64,000 bases of DNA, from assembly GCA_000827205.1 (NCBI GenBank), contig KN832557.1, positions 1,459,771 through 1,523,770 on the forward strand, in the 5' to 3' direction. Positions 38,328-50,599 of the stretch are shown here, one piece after another. The position numbers were made by a program, and so were the translations under genes. This DNA is from Plicaturopsis crispa FD-325 SS-3 (Eukaryota > Basidiomycota > Agaricomycetes > Amylocorticiales > Amylocorticiaceae). The notes beneath the pieces were generated by a model that saw only the letters and a list, made by a program, of their open reading frames with translations, made no database searches and was not told where the DNA came from. Each line of letters opens with the position of its first letter. Positions within the stretch are counted from its first letter, which is position 1.

Positions 38328-39983
38328 ATGACCTCTTACCCTCGGCCTTCTACCGCGACAAGTGCGCTGCCGGAGCTCTCGCACACAAGAACCCTACGAA
38401 CGCCAAGTCCTCCCTCTTTACCCCTTCCCTCACCCTCCCTCCCTTCCCCGCCTCGCGAGCCTGCATTCTCCAGTAAGTTCACCCTGAGCACGCATATTTT
38501 TTCTGCGGCATACCCAAGGACCGCGCCTCCGGATCAACTGCCAACACCACCTCCCAACACCGGCATTCCGAAGAAGCATAAGCAACTGCTCAATCAGACC
38601 GCTGCCGAGTTATTGTCCTTGAAGCAACGACAACATAATGACGATCGGGGCAATACACGAGTTCTATGGAACTGCGTCAACCGGTACGTGCGCAGGGACC
38701 TGGTCCGCTCGCGCGGCATCACCTTGCTTTTTACACAAGGGACTGGCTTTCCCAAAGAGGTGAGTCGGTTTGCGATTCTCTCGCTATGGACAGCTTCTGA
38801 CAGCTGGAAGATATGGGAGCCTACCATTGAACACTTGCTCGCAACTCCGTCTGGTGCCCAGATTGATGAAATATGGTCATGGGAGGGAGTGCAGCACGGT
38901 AACGCCGGGCTAATCAACGAAGGTGCCCTGACCGAGATGTGTAGGTTTCATGCCGTGTTTATCTTTGCTTCTCTATCCGCCGCTGACAGGATCTCGATCC
39001 AATGCGAAATCATCAGTTGATTGGTCCGATAATTCACGCGACATACTCAACTTCCTGCTGAACTTCCTCCCTACCTGCCCGGACTCCCGACCTCTCCCAA
39101 TACATCTCTCCCCCATCGCAAACGCGGAAAGTAGGTCGCCTATGGGAGGGGGCTGGTCAAAGCGTACTTTCGTGACTGTCGGACATTCATTCGGAGGATG
39201 TAGCGTGTATGTGTCTTTTCCTCTGACCCTGTACCCAGGGCTGCGTCTGAATCTGGAAGAACATATTTTACTAGGGCACTTGCGGCATCAACCCTTCCCA
39301 CACTCTTCCCCTCCCTCGTGCTCATTGACCCATCATTTTCCCCAAGGGCGCTGTTGGTGGCTCAGTGCAGCTTAACTACGTTGTCGCTGCTATGGCGCGT
39401 CGAAACCACTGGCCCTCATACGACGAGGCCTTTCGCGCATTCAAAGTAACTCCATTTTTTGGCGTGTGGGACCCCCGCCATTCTCAGGCTATACGTTCAA
39501 TGCGGCCTTACACCTGATCCGGGGCTGGGCGGCGTACGGCTGAAGATGTCTGGTTTCCAGGAGGCTGTGATGTACGCGGAGGTACGCACGCAGGAGGAAA
39601 CTTGGACACGGCTGAAGACACTCGACGAGCAAGTCGAATTGCGCTGGATCATGCCCGGGGGCAAGGAAGCGCATCTATTCAACGCCACGGACGAGGTGAT
39701 GCAACACAAGGTCTGGAGAAGGCCGGTGAATTAATTCATCGAACATACGAATTCCTGGGACCAGCCATCTCGTGCGTATTCATACTTCGCATTCTATGAT
39801 ACACTATCTAAATTATGTCGGATGTCCTACTAGCTCAGATTCTTCAGGAGAAACCCAAGGAGCTCGGTGAGTTTAGGTCTCCCAAATAATACCTCGCCCC
39901 GCTAATCCCTTTATACACCAGCACGCGAACTGGACGCTTACCTCTCAAGCAAGTACGGTACCACTATGAGGGCTAACTTGTGA
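38328..39983 (+). pseudogene. Alpha/beta hydrolase copy 2, frameshifted paralogue of 31261-32875
   Basis: Same exon order and motifs as the intact copy: FTLSTHIFSAAYPR, GITLLFTQGTGFPKE, IWEPTIEHLLATPSGAQI, DWSDNSRDILNFLLNFLP, TVGHSFGGCS and LFPSLVLIDPS. Downstream the frame breaks three times against the intact copy. There is one base missing between 39325 and 39400, one extra C in the CCCCC run at 39472-39476, and a four-base excess at AATTAAT near 39728-39735. A stop is reached at 39447-39449. The remaining exons still match (VWRRPVN, ILQEKPKELA, ARELDAYLSSKYGTT) and end in RANL with TGA at 39981-39983. Splice sites are all preserved, so decay looks recent, or the indels are assembly errors. 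Confidence 0.75.
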
Positions 39984-40201
39984 ATGAAGACCGCGAACCT
40001 GGACTAGCTCTTATGGACATGATATGTATTGTTGCTTGATTGTTATCGTGTTTTGGTGACTATCGATACCACCATACCTATTGCTGTATTTGTAATGGTG
40101 TGCTGCCGCAGTTTCAGGATGTTTTGCTGTAACAATTGTAGATCCCTGATGATGCGATTTGTAGTGTGATGAACTTCTCAGCTATCTATGTCAAAGTAAT
40201 C

Positions 40202-42954
40202 TTACACGATTTTATGTGTGCTTCTAGTAGGTCTCATGGGCCTCCCCCCAATATAGCCGTATCTTGTAACAGTTACAAAGTGGACGAAGTCATGGAGCGT
40301 TCCCAAAAACGAGTCGCACGATACGCCAGAGTGCGCGACGTGACTCAATGACCGGTAGGACCACGACAAGGAAAGCCGCGAAGAGCAGCCACACCTGGTT
40401 GAATTTATCAGTCTCATGAGTTCTCGAAATATAATGATAGACTCACAATCATTACCCCCACCCACCCTGCAAGAAAATGCTTCGAAAAAATATACGAAGT
40501 CGACCCGAGAGGCACAGGTATGAGCTGCATACATTGGCATTAGAGCATGGAACATGGTGGGACATAAGGCTACGTACGATGGTGATGATCACAGCCAACG
40601 CCGCAAACAGGCACCCGTAAGTTTTGAACGTTCGCTCCAACGCGGATAGATTCAGGCCATCTGGAGTAGTGTCCGACTCCGTGTCTTGACCAACTTTAGC
40701 TGCTGATGCATCAACGTCATACTTGGGATCTGTTTTCACATCTTTGACAGAATCCTCCTCGATGGATGACGTCTCGCGGACCATGGCCATGTTTCGCGTC
40801 TTCTCCCAATCAAAATTGGCAGGACGCCACAAGGAGAGCCCGATCGAGAGTGCGCCACCCGAAACGATTGCAGCAGCATTGCCTGCAAAGGAGACCCACT
40901 GGTCACTGAGCGTCTCAACGGTGATAGCGCCGCCAATGCCTTTGGCAGTGGCCAGCCACACGATGAGCGCAATAGCCATCCCGCCAATCGAGCCAGCCAC
41001 GGCGCCCGCCTTGCTGAGATTTTTCCATCTAAAGAAGAACGTAAGCACATAGAAAGTGAGTAAGCCGTATCCCTGATAGTGGCGTACGTGAAGGTGAGAG
41101 CGATCGGAAACACGCCTGAAGCTGTTGCCACGCCGAGGAAATAGAATAGCCACCCGAGATTCTGTACTGTGATTAGGAGGCGTTGTGCAATCAAGATCGC
41201 AGACTCACTATCCCAACGGCTTTAAACATGGCTGCGAACCCGCCAGAGAATATTGCCCAGAACATGATGAAGTACCGCGAAGCTTTGACAACTGCCGAAT
41301 GTGCGGCATGAAACACATGAGCACGGCATGCATTTTTACTGCTTACCTTCGTGGGAGGTTGCGTTGGGTCGAAAGTACTGCCTGTAGACATCGTAAGACA
41401 GCAGAGTTGAGCTTGCAATCATCTCCGCACTCAAAGCCTGCATGATTCCATATCGTTCAGGATAAATATGAGACACGGCAAAAGAGCACGCCTCACCGAT
41501 GTTACGCTCAGAAAGACGAGCAGAAGCATGAGCACAGAACCTGCTGTTCCGAAGAGGTAGCTTGCCGCTTGTGCACCAGAAAGACCAGCACCGACATCGT
41601 ACGCAGATAGCACAGGGAAATCGGGTAGCGTGGTAAGGCCACGGGCCACCAAACCAAGTGTCGTGCCGGTGGTCAATGGGATGGAGAACCAAGCGAAGCC
41701 TCCCAAGAAATACGCCTTGGCTGTTGTTGCTGGATTCGATGCAATCGCTCTTGACCAATATCCTGGCGATATCGTGTCAGTGACAGCCAGCGGTGGATAA
41801 TCTCGAGGTGCGTTACCTTGGTCACAGGTTACGAGCCCAAATCCGGTTATGATCGACTAAAAAAATATTGGGATGATGCTGAGGCAAGAGTCTAGATATG
41901 CCACACCTGAACCGCGAATATTGCGCCTGAGCGTGATTGAAATGTCAGGTAGCTACCGTGGTAATTATCTACCACAGGCGCCAATTCTGCTGCTGCGACC
42001 AGTAGCTCCCATAACCGGGCGGGGCTGCCGACTATCGCTGACTTCGTAAACACGCTAAAGAGAAGGGTTAGATATGCGCGTAGGAATTGCCAGGATTGAA
42101 CGCACATGAACGAGAAACACAGAAGAATGCCGAGCAAGAAAAACGTATGTGTCGCGTCACTGATGAATGTTGCTCGGAGGCCACTGGATAATATTCATTG
42201 TCATCGACCATACGCGTACCATTGAAATGGTGAGAACGGCATACCCAGTCGCGACATATACAGCGATACTGACGGGAATGAGAAAAATCGCAGCATATGC
42301 GTTCATTCCGGTCAAGGATGTTACGACAGCAGCCCCGCCAAGTAAGATGCATGCCGAGACTATGGCATTGCACACTAATCCACACCAGAGAAACGAGAGG
42401 TGGCCCGCGCGACCAAAGCGAATGTACGCGACCTGGCCCAGCAGTCAAACGACGTTTAAATATATGCAAACCGTAAAACGCACCTCTGGAAACGTAGTGG
42501 CGTGGTTTGCATTCATTTTGACTTTACTGGCAATCACAGAGAATATTGCGATCTGCAGCGTGCCTCCGACTGCATACCAATATCCACCAGAGATTCCAAT
42601 GTTATAAGACCTGCGTAGCATGAGCAAGATGACTTTTGAAAAATGATAGCCATACTCACTGAGTGGCGCTCTGTAGAAGCGTCAAACTCCAAGTCCCTGT
42701 ATATTACAATTCGCCTGTGAGGCTCGCAAGATATGTCGTTTGGATCGGAACTCACATGAGCTCAAGATGCCAGCAACCACGATCCCAGTCTTGAGCGATC
42801 TGCTCGCCGCAGTAAATTCGGCCGCAGAGTTGGGCGAGAATTGCGAGTACTTGGCTTGCACCCAAGTTATCACGTTCATGATCAAGGCAAAGAAGAACCC
42901 AAGACCCAGGACGACAGCATACCCAACGCCTTGGGAGAGCGGTGCAGTAGCCAT
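40202..42954 (-). CDS. DUR3: DUR3-type urea/polyamine active transporter (solute:sodium symporter family)
   Basis: Plasma-membrane proton-coupled urea uptake carrier of about 650-680 aa in roughly a dozen exons. ATG at 42954 (MATAPLSQGVGYAVVLGLGF), with the family opening PLSQGVGYxxVxGxGFFFAL and ITWVQAKYS. SSWTWSLTLLQSATQ is followed by SYNIGISGGYWYAVGGTLQ and TFPEVRYIRFG. Other exons carry LTGMNAYAAIFLIPVSIAVY and ATFISDATHTFFLLGILLCF. Later membrane segments include GSIGGMAIALIVWLATA, and the final exon starts VWLLFAAFLVVVLPVIESR. Stop at 40202. Fungal DUR3 genes are usually nitrogen-repressed; two GATA-type sites sit in the shared promoter. The product could transport another nitrogen solute. 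Confidence 0.88.
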
Positions 42955-43397
42955 CGCGAAGTGCTGGATATGAGCAGTTCACTCAATGGTTGAACGCGAG
43001 ATTTGATTATGGTGCCCAGGTTAAGTATGCTTGCTTCTTCGGTAGCGCCATGATGTGCCCGAGGATTGCGACAGCGGGCACCATTCCACCGACGGAGCAT
43101 TTAGCCTAGGCGAGAGCGATAGAACTTCGCCTGAGAGCTGATAGCAGCACATAGAAGCTAGCACTCCAAATGGGCAGGCTGGGCAAACTTTGGGAAGAAC
43201 TAGTGCGTAAGAGTGCACCAACCTACCGCATTGACATCAACGAGGTCGAGGAATACTAGATTGCGTGCTTCATCGAGCGGATGTCGCCAAGTCCCACAGT
43301 TCTGACCTGAAGAGGAATGAGTATACTCACGTCAGTTTCTGGATCGTATAAACGGTGGGGGGTCCGGAGCACAGTACCTAGTCCTGTAGAGCACGAA
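42955..43397. promoter_or_regulatory. Bidirectional promoter DUR3 / oxygenase with two HGATAR sites and a TATA box
   Basis: 443 bp between divergent ATGs. CGATAG (43117-43122) and TGATAG (43139-43144) fit HGATAR, the binding consensus of fungal nitrogen GATA factors (AreA/Nit2), and lie 22 bp apart in the same orientation. A further GATA core is at 42967-42970, 13 bp from the DUR3 ATG. TATAAA at 43347-43352 lies 46 bp before the oxygenase ATG. Function is inferred from known consensus only. Confidence 0.4.
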
Positions 43398-44997
43398 ATG
43401 TCCGCCACTACGACTGTAACGTACACTGAGACGCCGCGCTCTCTTCCGAAATGGAACGCGCCGCCCCCGACGACCTCTGATATCAAGTTTGCGGACATCC
43501 TCACCGTGGACTTATCGCTTTGGGACACAAAGCACGAAGAGCTTGTCCAGACCGTGGCCACCGCGTTGAAGAATGACGGATTTTTCTACGTCGTGGGCCA
43601 CGGCATTCCAAGCGAAACGGTAGAGCCTGATCGTCCGGCTGCTACGATGCATTTTTCTAAAACTGGGGATCGCACAGCTGAGCAGGCAGTTTGACATCGG
43701 GCAGCTGGCGTTCGATGGCGTATCCAGAGAAGAGAAAGAGGAACACAGAGCGCCCATAGCAGAGAAAGGAAGTTTTATTGGATACAAGGTGAGCGTTCGT
43801 AACAGAAAGAGCCGGATCGACGCTTGCGTCGCGCGCGCCTGAGCCTCTTTCCCTTCAACTTCATCACTGAGACAGACTGCATTATGGACGCAGCTACAAA
43901 ACTACTGGGAGATAAAGGATGGAGTGAGAGATAGGATCGAGCACTACAATTTCTACAATAACCAGTACGCCGAGGAACTTTACTTTTAAGAAGGTCACTC
44001 AGCCTGGATCTCGCCTACAGCATCGACCCCATTTCTCGCCATCCAAAACCGCTACAACCGTATATTGGTGAGGTCAAGGCATTCTTAGCGGTCAGCATGC
44101 TTGTTCCAGTTTCTTTGTCTACCGTGCTTATCATTACCGCTTAGGAAACACGCCAAAAAGTCCTTCGACGCGTCCTATCGCTTATCGACGCTGTCTTGGA
44201 GCTTCCCGACGAATACCTATGGTCCAAGCTACACGAGGATGACCAGGGCCGGACGGGCGACGACGTACGTATCGTTATTTTGATTTTTAGTCGGGCTACA
44301 TTGACACCCGCGAACAGCTTTTGCGATACATGATTTACGACCCACTCACGTCCGCAGAGGCCGAAAAGACGAACGGGGTCATGCTCAATGGCCACACGGA
44401 CTTTAACTCGATCAGCACGCTAGTATCCCAGCGTAAGTGCCAAGCCGCCGCTAGTGGTGATAAAACCTAACCATCGCAATCGCAGCTATCACTGCCTTGC
44501 AAATTCTTGGACAAGATGGGCAATGGCGTTACGTCCGGCATGAGCAAGATGCGCTTGTCATCAATATTGGTGACCAGCTCTCTTTCATGTCTGGTGGCAT
44601 ATTGAAGGGAACGGTCCATCGAGGTACGCAGCTTAATTTTTGCTCCCCGTCGTCTCTGATTGCATTGCGCAACAGTGGTTCGTCCTCCGGGAGATCAAGT
44701 AAACTATCGCCGACTCGGCGTGTTCCATTTTGCGCACTTTATAAGCGGCATCCCGCTCGACCTCCTGCCATCCGCTAAGGTGCAAACAGAGGGACACAAG
44801 ATTTTTGAGGGCAAGGTGCCAACATCCGACGAGTGGGTTCCTAATTATTTCAGGGCCGTGCTCGTCTGACCAATTGTGCTGTTGAACTCAGATGGGAGTC
44901 TGCCCGCGTCAAGACATATGGCACCGCGACTCTCATCAAGGGCGAGCAGTTCGACGTCGAGTATGTCGCGGGATTGCAAGTGCGTCACTACCATTAA
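43398..44997 (+). CDS. Isopenicillin N synthase-like 2-oxoglutarate/Fe(II) oxygenase
   Basis: About nine exons, some 370 aa. ATG at 43398 (MSATTTVTYTETPRSL); another in-frame ATG at 43317 would add 27 less family-like residues. The N-terminal DIOX_N region reads VDLSLWDTKHEELV and GFFYVVGHGIP. Exons then give LSRQFDIGQLAFDGVSREEK, GSFIGYK, NYWEIKDGVRDRIEHYNFYN and HPKPLQPYIGEVKAFL. The iron site is H-x-D in LNGHTDFNSI plus a distal His in GTVHRVV, followed by an Arg in the 2OG-binding region (NYRRLGVFHF). The protein is probably cytosolic, hydroxylating or oxidising a small molecule. The DUR3 promoter partner suggests a nitrogen-related job, but this is only inference. The last exon ends VAGLQVRHYH. 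Confidence 0.87.
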
Positions 44998-45723
44998 AGC
45001 ATGTCCCGTGAGACGAATGCGTACGGGGATGGTTTGTATGATTACACAGGGTAGGAAAGGAATGTGTATGATGGTCGTCCGACGTCTTGAGCGATACTTT
45101 ACACCGGACCGTGCGAGTTTTCTGCGTAGGGGTATCGTGAACGATCGCTATAGACGATGTATTCCCAGCAACGGACGTTATTCCAGACTGCTCGGACGTC
45201 CTTGGATCATGGCAGTAGCGTCGGGTACTTTTCGATATTGTGGGCTCGAGATATTGGGATTCTTCATGAGCACTCTCCAAGCTCCAGCACTCTTGCGAGT
45301 CTGCTCATGTGAAAAACTGCGTGAAAAGATATTTCAGGTTGTTTCCATGCAGCTATAGGAATTTTTGGAAATGAACTGTCTGCTCGCTGGCACGCTGTCC
45401 TCCCCGTGCATCCTGTCTGGCATCCTGCTCGCGCTACAGAAGGACCGTTTAAAGCTTTAACGCTTTAGCGTCGACTATCTGAGATCCATTAGACCGTAGC
45501 GATCGTAGCATGGTATGCGAGGAGCAAGCAGAGGTCTTTGAGGTGGACAACAGACAGACGACGAGGAAGTTGTGAGCAAGGACAAAAAGGTTTGGTCCGC
45601 TGAATTTGCAAAGTTCTCGCGCTCGCGCTCGCCGTCGCTTTCGTTCTCCCCTCAACTCCTCGCCGCCATCTTTCCGCTTTTCCTTCTCTGCTCGACACTG
45701 GATTCGGTGTCGAGTCTCGATAA
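44998..45723. other. Intergenic, 0.7 kb, SET1 upstream region
   Basis: No gene recognised. Short frames on both strands lack motifs. The AGCTTTAACGCTTTAGCG stretch (45453-45470) is a small near-repeat; meaning unknown. Confidence 0.5.
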
Positions 45724-48700
45724 ATGTCGGGAAAAGCTCCTCCTCGAGGACCACGGGCTTTGCTAGGCTCGCTAGTAGCGTCAGGGTCTGGCTCATCTTC
45801 GGCGTCGACGTCTGCCGCCACACCGCCGCCGCCGCCAGCTCCAGCACAGTCCAGTTCAACACAAGGCTCGAGAATCGGTGCTGCTCCGCCTACAGGTCCA
45901 CGAAGTCTCGCCAATGCTCCCCAGCGCGGTGGAAACCCGAAGCAGTATGTTAACGGCCATGCTGTTCATTCGCCACCGGCGCCTACGGGCCCGAGCGCGA
46001 TGAACGGCGCGCTGCCTCCTTCGCGTCCTTATAGCTTTCAAATTAAGTATCCGAAGAAGGGAAAGCTACCAGAAACACAGCCAGCATGGGCAACTGCGAA
46101 TGGAGTAAATGAAAACAATTGCTTTATTCCTGTACGTCCTCGAGCTCATGGGCACCCATCACAGTCGCCAGCGTTTTCGCCTCACGTCAATGGGTTCGAG
46201 CAACCGGTTGCCTCGACCAGTTCAAAACGCGCAGAGCCTGCGCCCTCGATTAATGGGCGTGCCGGTGGCGTGAAGGGGACATTTAAACCTTTTAAATTAC
46301 AGCCGCGTCCTCCTTCTCGGCCGCCACCTGAGATTGAACCCGCCCCTCCGCCTCCACCAACAGATCCACCACCCCCGCCGCCACCTCCAGCAGATCCACC
46401 TCCACCACCCACGGATCCGCCTCCTCCGCCCCCGCCGTCACATTCACCGCCCCCACCTCCACCTCCGACATCACCGCCACCGTCTCCCCCTTCAATACCA
46501 CCGCCACCGCCACCCGACTCGCCTCCCCCACCACCACCTCCGTCGCATGCACCACCATCTACAAATGCAACCCCGCCTCCCCCTCCGACCCCGTCGCGTT
46601 CGGATCCACCCGAACCCCCAACGCGTCCTGCTCCACCCCCACCCTCAACGCGTCCTCCACCCCCGCCCCCTCCGCCAAGGACTCCCTCTCCGCCTCCTAC
46701 ATATTCTCTTCCTCCGCCACCACCATGGCCTCCAGCGCGCTCAGAATATCCACCAGGAAAGGATTTCAAAGTTGTCTATGATCCCTTGATCGACAAAGAC
46801 CGCGACGGCCGATACCGCGCCTTGATTGAGAAACTACGACCGGCAGATCCAAGTCTCGCTCCTGAGGAACAACGCGTAAAAGGAAAGGGGAAGGGGAAGG
46901 AGATTCTGTTACGGTTTAATGGGGAGGTCGTCGAGGGTGAGCCGGAGCCAGTTGTGAGGGATCCACGGAAAGTTCCTGGGTTCAGGAAGTTGTTGAGTTT
47001 AAGGCCCGGGAGAGGAGACTTTCATGAGGTCAAGTACGAGGTATGTGAAGTTCATGTTGCTCGCGCCGACTTCCTCTTGACGTGTTCATACAGTACGATG
47101 CGAACTCGACAGGGCCGCCTCCACCCACAGCCGTGCTCGTTGCAAACGTTCCGCCTCTTACGCCGAACCATCAAATACGCAGGCATTTTGGTGCGCATGG
47201 TACCGTCGTCTCATTTGAGCCGCAGATCGACAAGGCGAATGGCGGAGCGTTAGGAATCGTCTTCATCAAGTATTCTTCGCATGACGAAGCCGCGAGATGT
47301 GTTGCGAAGGAGCATGGAAGGAAACTTGGTGCCGGTGGGCTTGGAGTGGGTGTCAGTTCAGCAGCAGGACAGAGTGTGGACGAACTGCAGGTCGTATTTG
47401 ACGGGGAAGGGAAGAAGCTGAAGGCAGTTATGAAAGAGCTGGACGACAGGCGGCGGCGAGAGCGAGAGGAAAAGCGAAAGAAGGAGAAGGAGGCCAAGCT
47501 GAAGGAAGCCGTGTCAAAGCTACCTACGCCATCGAGCAGCAGCCACACACCTCAACAGCCGGACAGCTCCAGACGGCCACATCAGGCTCCACGTCCTCCA
47601 CCTTTCAACCACCCGCAACTCCCACCTGGTGCCCACCAACTTCCGCAACCTCCACATCTTCTGAATGGTCGCCCATCCAGTCTCCCGCAGCCCCCAACTG
47701 TCAACGGAGCGCCACCTGTCCATCCGCTGCCACCCATTCCAGCACGAGTGCGACGGCCACCGCCGACACTCGTCCGGGCACGCATCATGACCTCGCGCGC
47801 TGTGCCCATGGCAGATTCCTATCAATCCCCTCGGTACCCACATTCCCTCCATTCGCCACAACCGCACTCGTCCTCGTCAACGCCCATGCACCTTCCAAAT
47901 CGTCCGTCCTTTGCGCCACCCTCGCGTCCACGCAGGAACTCTCGTTCTCGCTCGCCATCTCCCATTTCGCGAAGGCCAGGCCAATCAGGGAAGTCATCAA
48001 GGCAAAGGGAGCGTGAACTTGTTATGGAGGAGTTAGCGCGCAATGGATTCGACCATGTGCGACTTGACGGGCACGGAGCACAGTGGGCGGGAATGGCTCG
48101 GGAGGACGATGTTAAGCAGTTCTTCGATGGGTTCAAGGTCGACAAGGTGTGTCTTTGTTACCTTCGCTTCTTTGTCTTCATTCGCGCGTGCTTTTTCTTC
48201 AATGTTCTGCTTGAAGGGTTAACAAACAAACTTACAAACGCTTTCAGCTCTTACACGATCACATGGGCTGGTATGCTACCTTTAAGACGAGCGACTCTGC
48301 GCGTCGCGCCGCTATGGTTCTGAATTCCGGCACGCGTACCTTAGCGCACCACTCCGTGTCCATCTCTGTCCATCCACCACCAGCAGGTCTCTCCGCGCCG
48401 ACGAAGACGACGTGGAACGACCAAGAGCTTGTCGAACAGGCTGAGAAGGTCATCGTCAAGGAGTTAGCAGGGGTTCTCGAGAAAGACATCATGGAACGTG
48501 TCGTTGGGGCGGAGCTCAGGAAAGTCATCGCCGAGCAGAGGAAACAGTCAACGCAAGTCTTGGGTGTCGCAAACGGGCAGGTACTGGACGAAGGACGGAC
48601 AATCGCAGCAGTCGATGATAACTTTGCCGAGGGCCGTGGTCTGAAGGGCCTTTCGTTCCGAAAGCCTAACAAGCGTGCTCGGGAGGAGGCTAAGGCTGCC

Positions 48701-50114
48701 GCTAAGGAGGCCCTTGTGTCCGATGATCGCGAAAGGAAACCAGATAAGGAGGATGACGAACAGGAGGAAGCTGCCGTCCAGAGACCTAAGAAAAAGCGTA
48801 AGAAGGAGGTCGTCAAGAAGGTCAAGACAATCGTGGAGGACGACATCGAGTCCGAGGACGAAACTGAAGACATTCCAAAACCTGCTCTCGAGGTCATACG
48901 AAAGCGGGCAGTTTCTGAAGAGACCGACGACGAGCCTGCGAGGAAGAAACTCAAGGCAAATGGTGTTTCCCCGTCCAAAAAGTCTTCCCGCTCCGTCGAG
49001 CTTGACGACGTCATCCTTCCTATGGGATTGGACTTCCAATCGCCCGCTGTAGCTTCAGTGCACCTCACATCTCATTCAGCATCTTCACTCTCGCCACCTT
49101 CGTCCCCCGCCCCTGCAATACGGCCCCCTCTACGGACCCCAAGCCCTCCTCCAGACCCATTGGGGGAAGAGCTATGCGAAGACGACGAAGACTTGTATTT
49201 CGCAAAGCTAGCCTTGTCTCGTGGTACACCGCAAGCTGCCCCCTCCGCACCCCCGCAGTCGCCTACTGATCCCCCTGCATTCCGTAAACATCTGACCGGC
49301 TCGGCTCGTACAGAGGGTTATTACAAGATCTCGCACGCTGAGAAATTGGCGTACGTCGAACAGTACACGCTCCGTGCGCCCGCCATCGACCCTGCTGCAC
49401 AAGCGGAAGCACCACCGCCCGCACAGCATGTCACGTCCTCCCGGTCAAACCGTGCCAATGCAAGACGCCGCGCCCAAGGGCTGGAGGAAATCAACCAAGT
49501 CCAACGGGCTGTAGCGCTGTCCAAGGGCGAGACTGCGGCAGCCGAGCTAACGCTTAAGTTCAATCAGTTGCAGACGCGGAAGAAACAACTGCGTTTCCAT
49601 CGCTCACCCATTCACGACTGGGGTCTTTATGCCATGGAAAGAATATCTCGCGGAGAGATGGTCATCGAATACGTCGGGGAAGTTGTCCGCGCCGCGGTCG
49701 CTGATAAACGAGAAAAGGCATACGAGCGGCAAGGCATTGGAAGCAGTTATCTATTTCGTATCGACGAGGACCTCGTGGTGGACGCTACGAAGAAGGGCAA
49801 CCTTGGGTGTGTTACTCTTCATTAATACCTTTTATCTACGATTTACTAATATTGTCTCAGACGGCTTATAAATCACTCTTGCGATCCTAACTGCACGGCG
49901 AAAATTATCACAATCAACGGGGAGAAAAAGATCGTGATCTATGCTAAGCAGGACATCGAGTTGGGCGACGAGATAACCTATGGTATGTTCCATTCCCTTT
50001 TCGCATCGATGTCCGCTAATGCTTGGACGAATGTTAGATTATCATTTTCCTATCGAGCAAGACAAGATCCCTTGCCTCTGCGGTTCTGCCAAGTGTCGCG
50101 GCTATCTCAACTAG
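45724..50114 (+). CDS. SET1: SET1 histone H3K4 methyltransferase (COMPASS catalytic subunit)
   Basis: Five exons (45724-47040, 47094-48146, 48248-49806, 49861-49982, 50038-50114) give 1375 aa. ATG at 45724. Residues 206-337 are an extreme proline tract. An RRM-like domain spans about 440-520 ([20 protein letters not shown]), followed by Pro-rich spacer. A second RNA-binding-like (SPASK-type) region around 780-850 contains [20 protein letters not shown]. Next is a Lys/Glu-rich disordered region. The N-SET region ([18 protein letters not shown]) includes the WDR5-binding-type [12 protein letters not shown]. The SET domain (about 1237-1360) has [55 protein letters not shown] and EITYDYHF. Post-SET is [13 protein letters not shown]. 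It writes H3K4 methylation at active genes, in the nucleus. Confidence 0.96.
46340..46736 (+). repeat. Proline-rich tract in SET1
   Basis: CCN-rich imperfect repeat of mixed proline codons, about 130 residues, with PPPPPTDPP-type units and runs of five to eight prolines. The codons are varied (CCA, CCC, CCG, CCT). Confidence 0.9.
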
Positions 50115-50599
50115 ATTGTTTATCGATGCATCCACATTTTATCCTCCATCACACATTCATACCCTTGCTGTCACCGTACGTCTCATCTGTCCACATCGCT
50201 CTTCAGCTATGTATTGCTTAATCCGTTTCCGTGTTTCTATCGTGCACTGTGCAATATCATGGGAGATTTCTTGCTCGTATCGTGCTCTAGCATAGGACGG
50301 AAACGTGTGGGTGTAGGCCAACGCACCCCGGCTCAGGCTGGAATGCTCAGGAGCTATCAATCCATATTGGGCATGGGGAGCCCCTACCAAGCCTCCCTTG
50401 ACCGAGTCCTCCGTTAGCTCCGTTAGCCTCCGTTCATGTCGAACGTTCTGTCAAAACATAGCCCTGGTCCCTGAAATGCGCCTGCAATGAGGACGCCGAG
50501 GCATGTATGTAGTCCCCGAAACAATTCTTACTCGCTTTGCTTTCAAGTGACCCTCTCAGTTGCATCGGTGCTGGATTTACATTTCTCTATCGCACTCGA
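50115..50599. other. Intergenic, 0.5 kb
   Basis: SET1 3' region and promoter of the next gene. No gene seen. CTCCGTTAG occurs twice within 20 bp (near 50408-50430). Confidence 0.5.

Noticed and set aside
43941-44030. Apparent frameshift in the oxygenase gene after EHYNFYNN
   Set aside because: A normal intron (GTACGC donor, CTACAG acceptor, about 61 nt) restores the frame to HIDPISRHPKPLQP.
44265-44290. Apparent 26-nt intron in the oxygenase gene
   Set aside because: A longer reading, 44265-44317 (53 nt, acceptor GAACAG), keeps phase and gives GDDLLRYMIYDP, matching family spacing, so no unusually short intron is needed.
46182-46769. Gly-rich antisense frame of 195 codons
   Set aside because: It is the reverse complement of the SET1 proline tract (CCN on one strand reads GGN on the other), with no start context or splice support.
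48259-49068. Antisense frame of 269 codons in SET1
   Set aside because: It lies wholly inside the SET1 third exon and lacks any domain.
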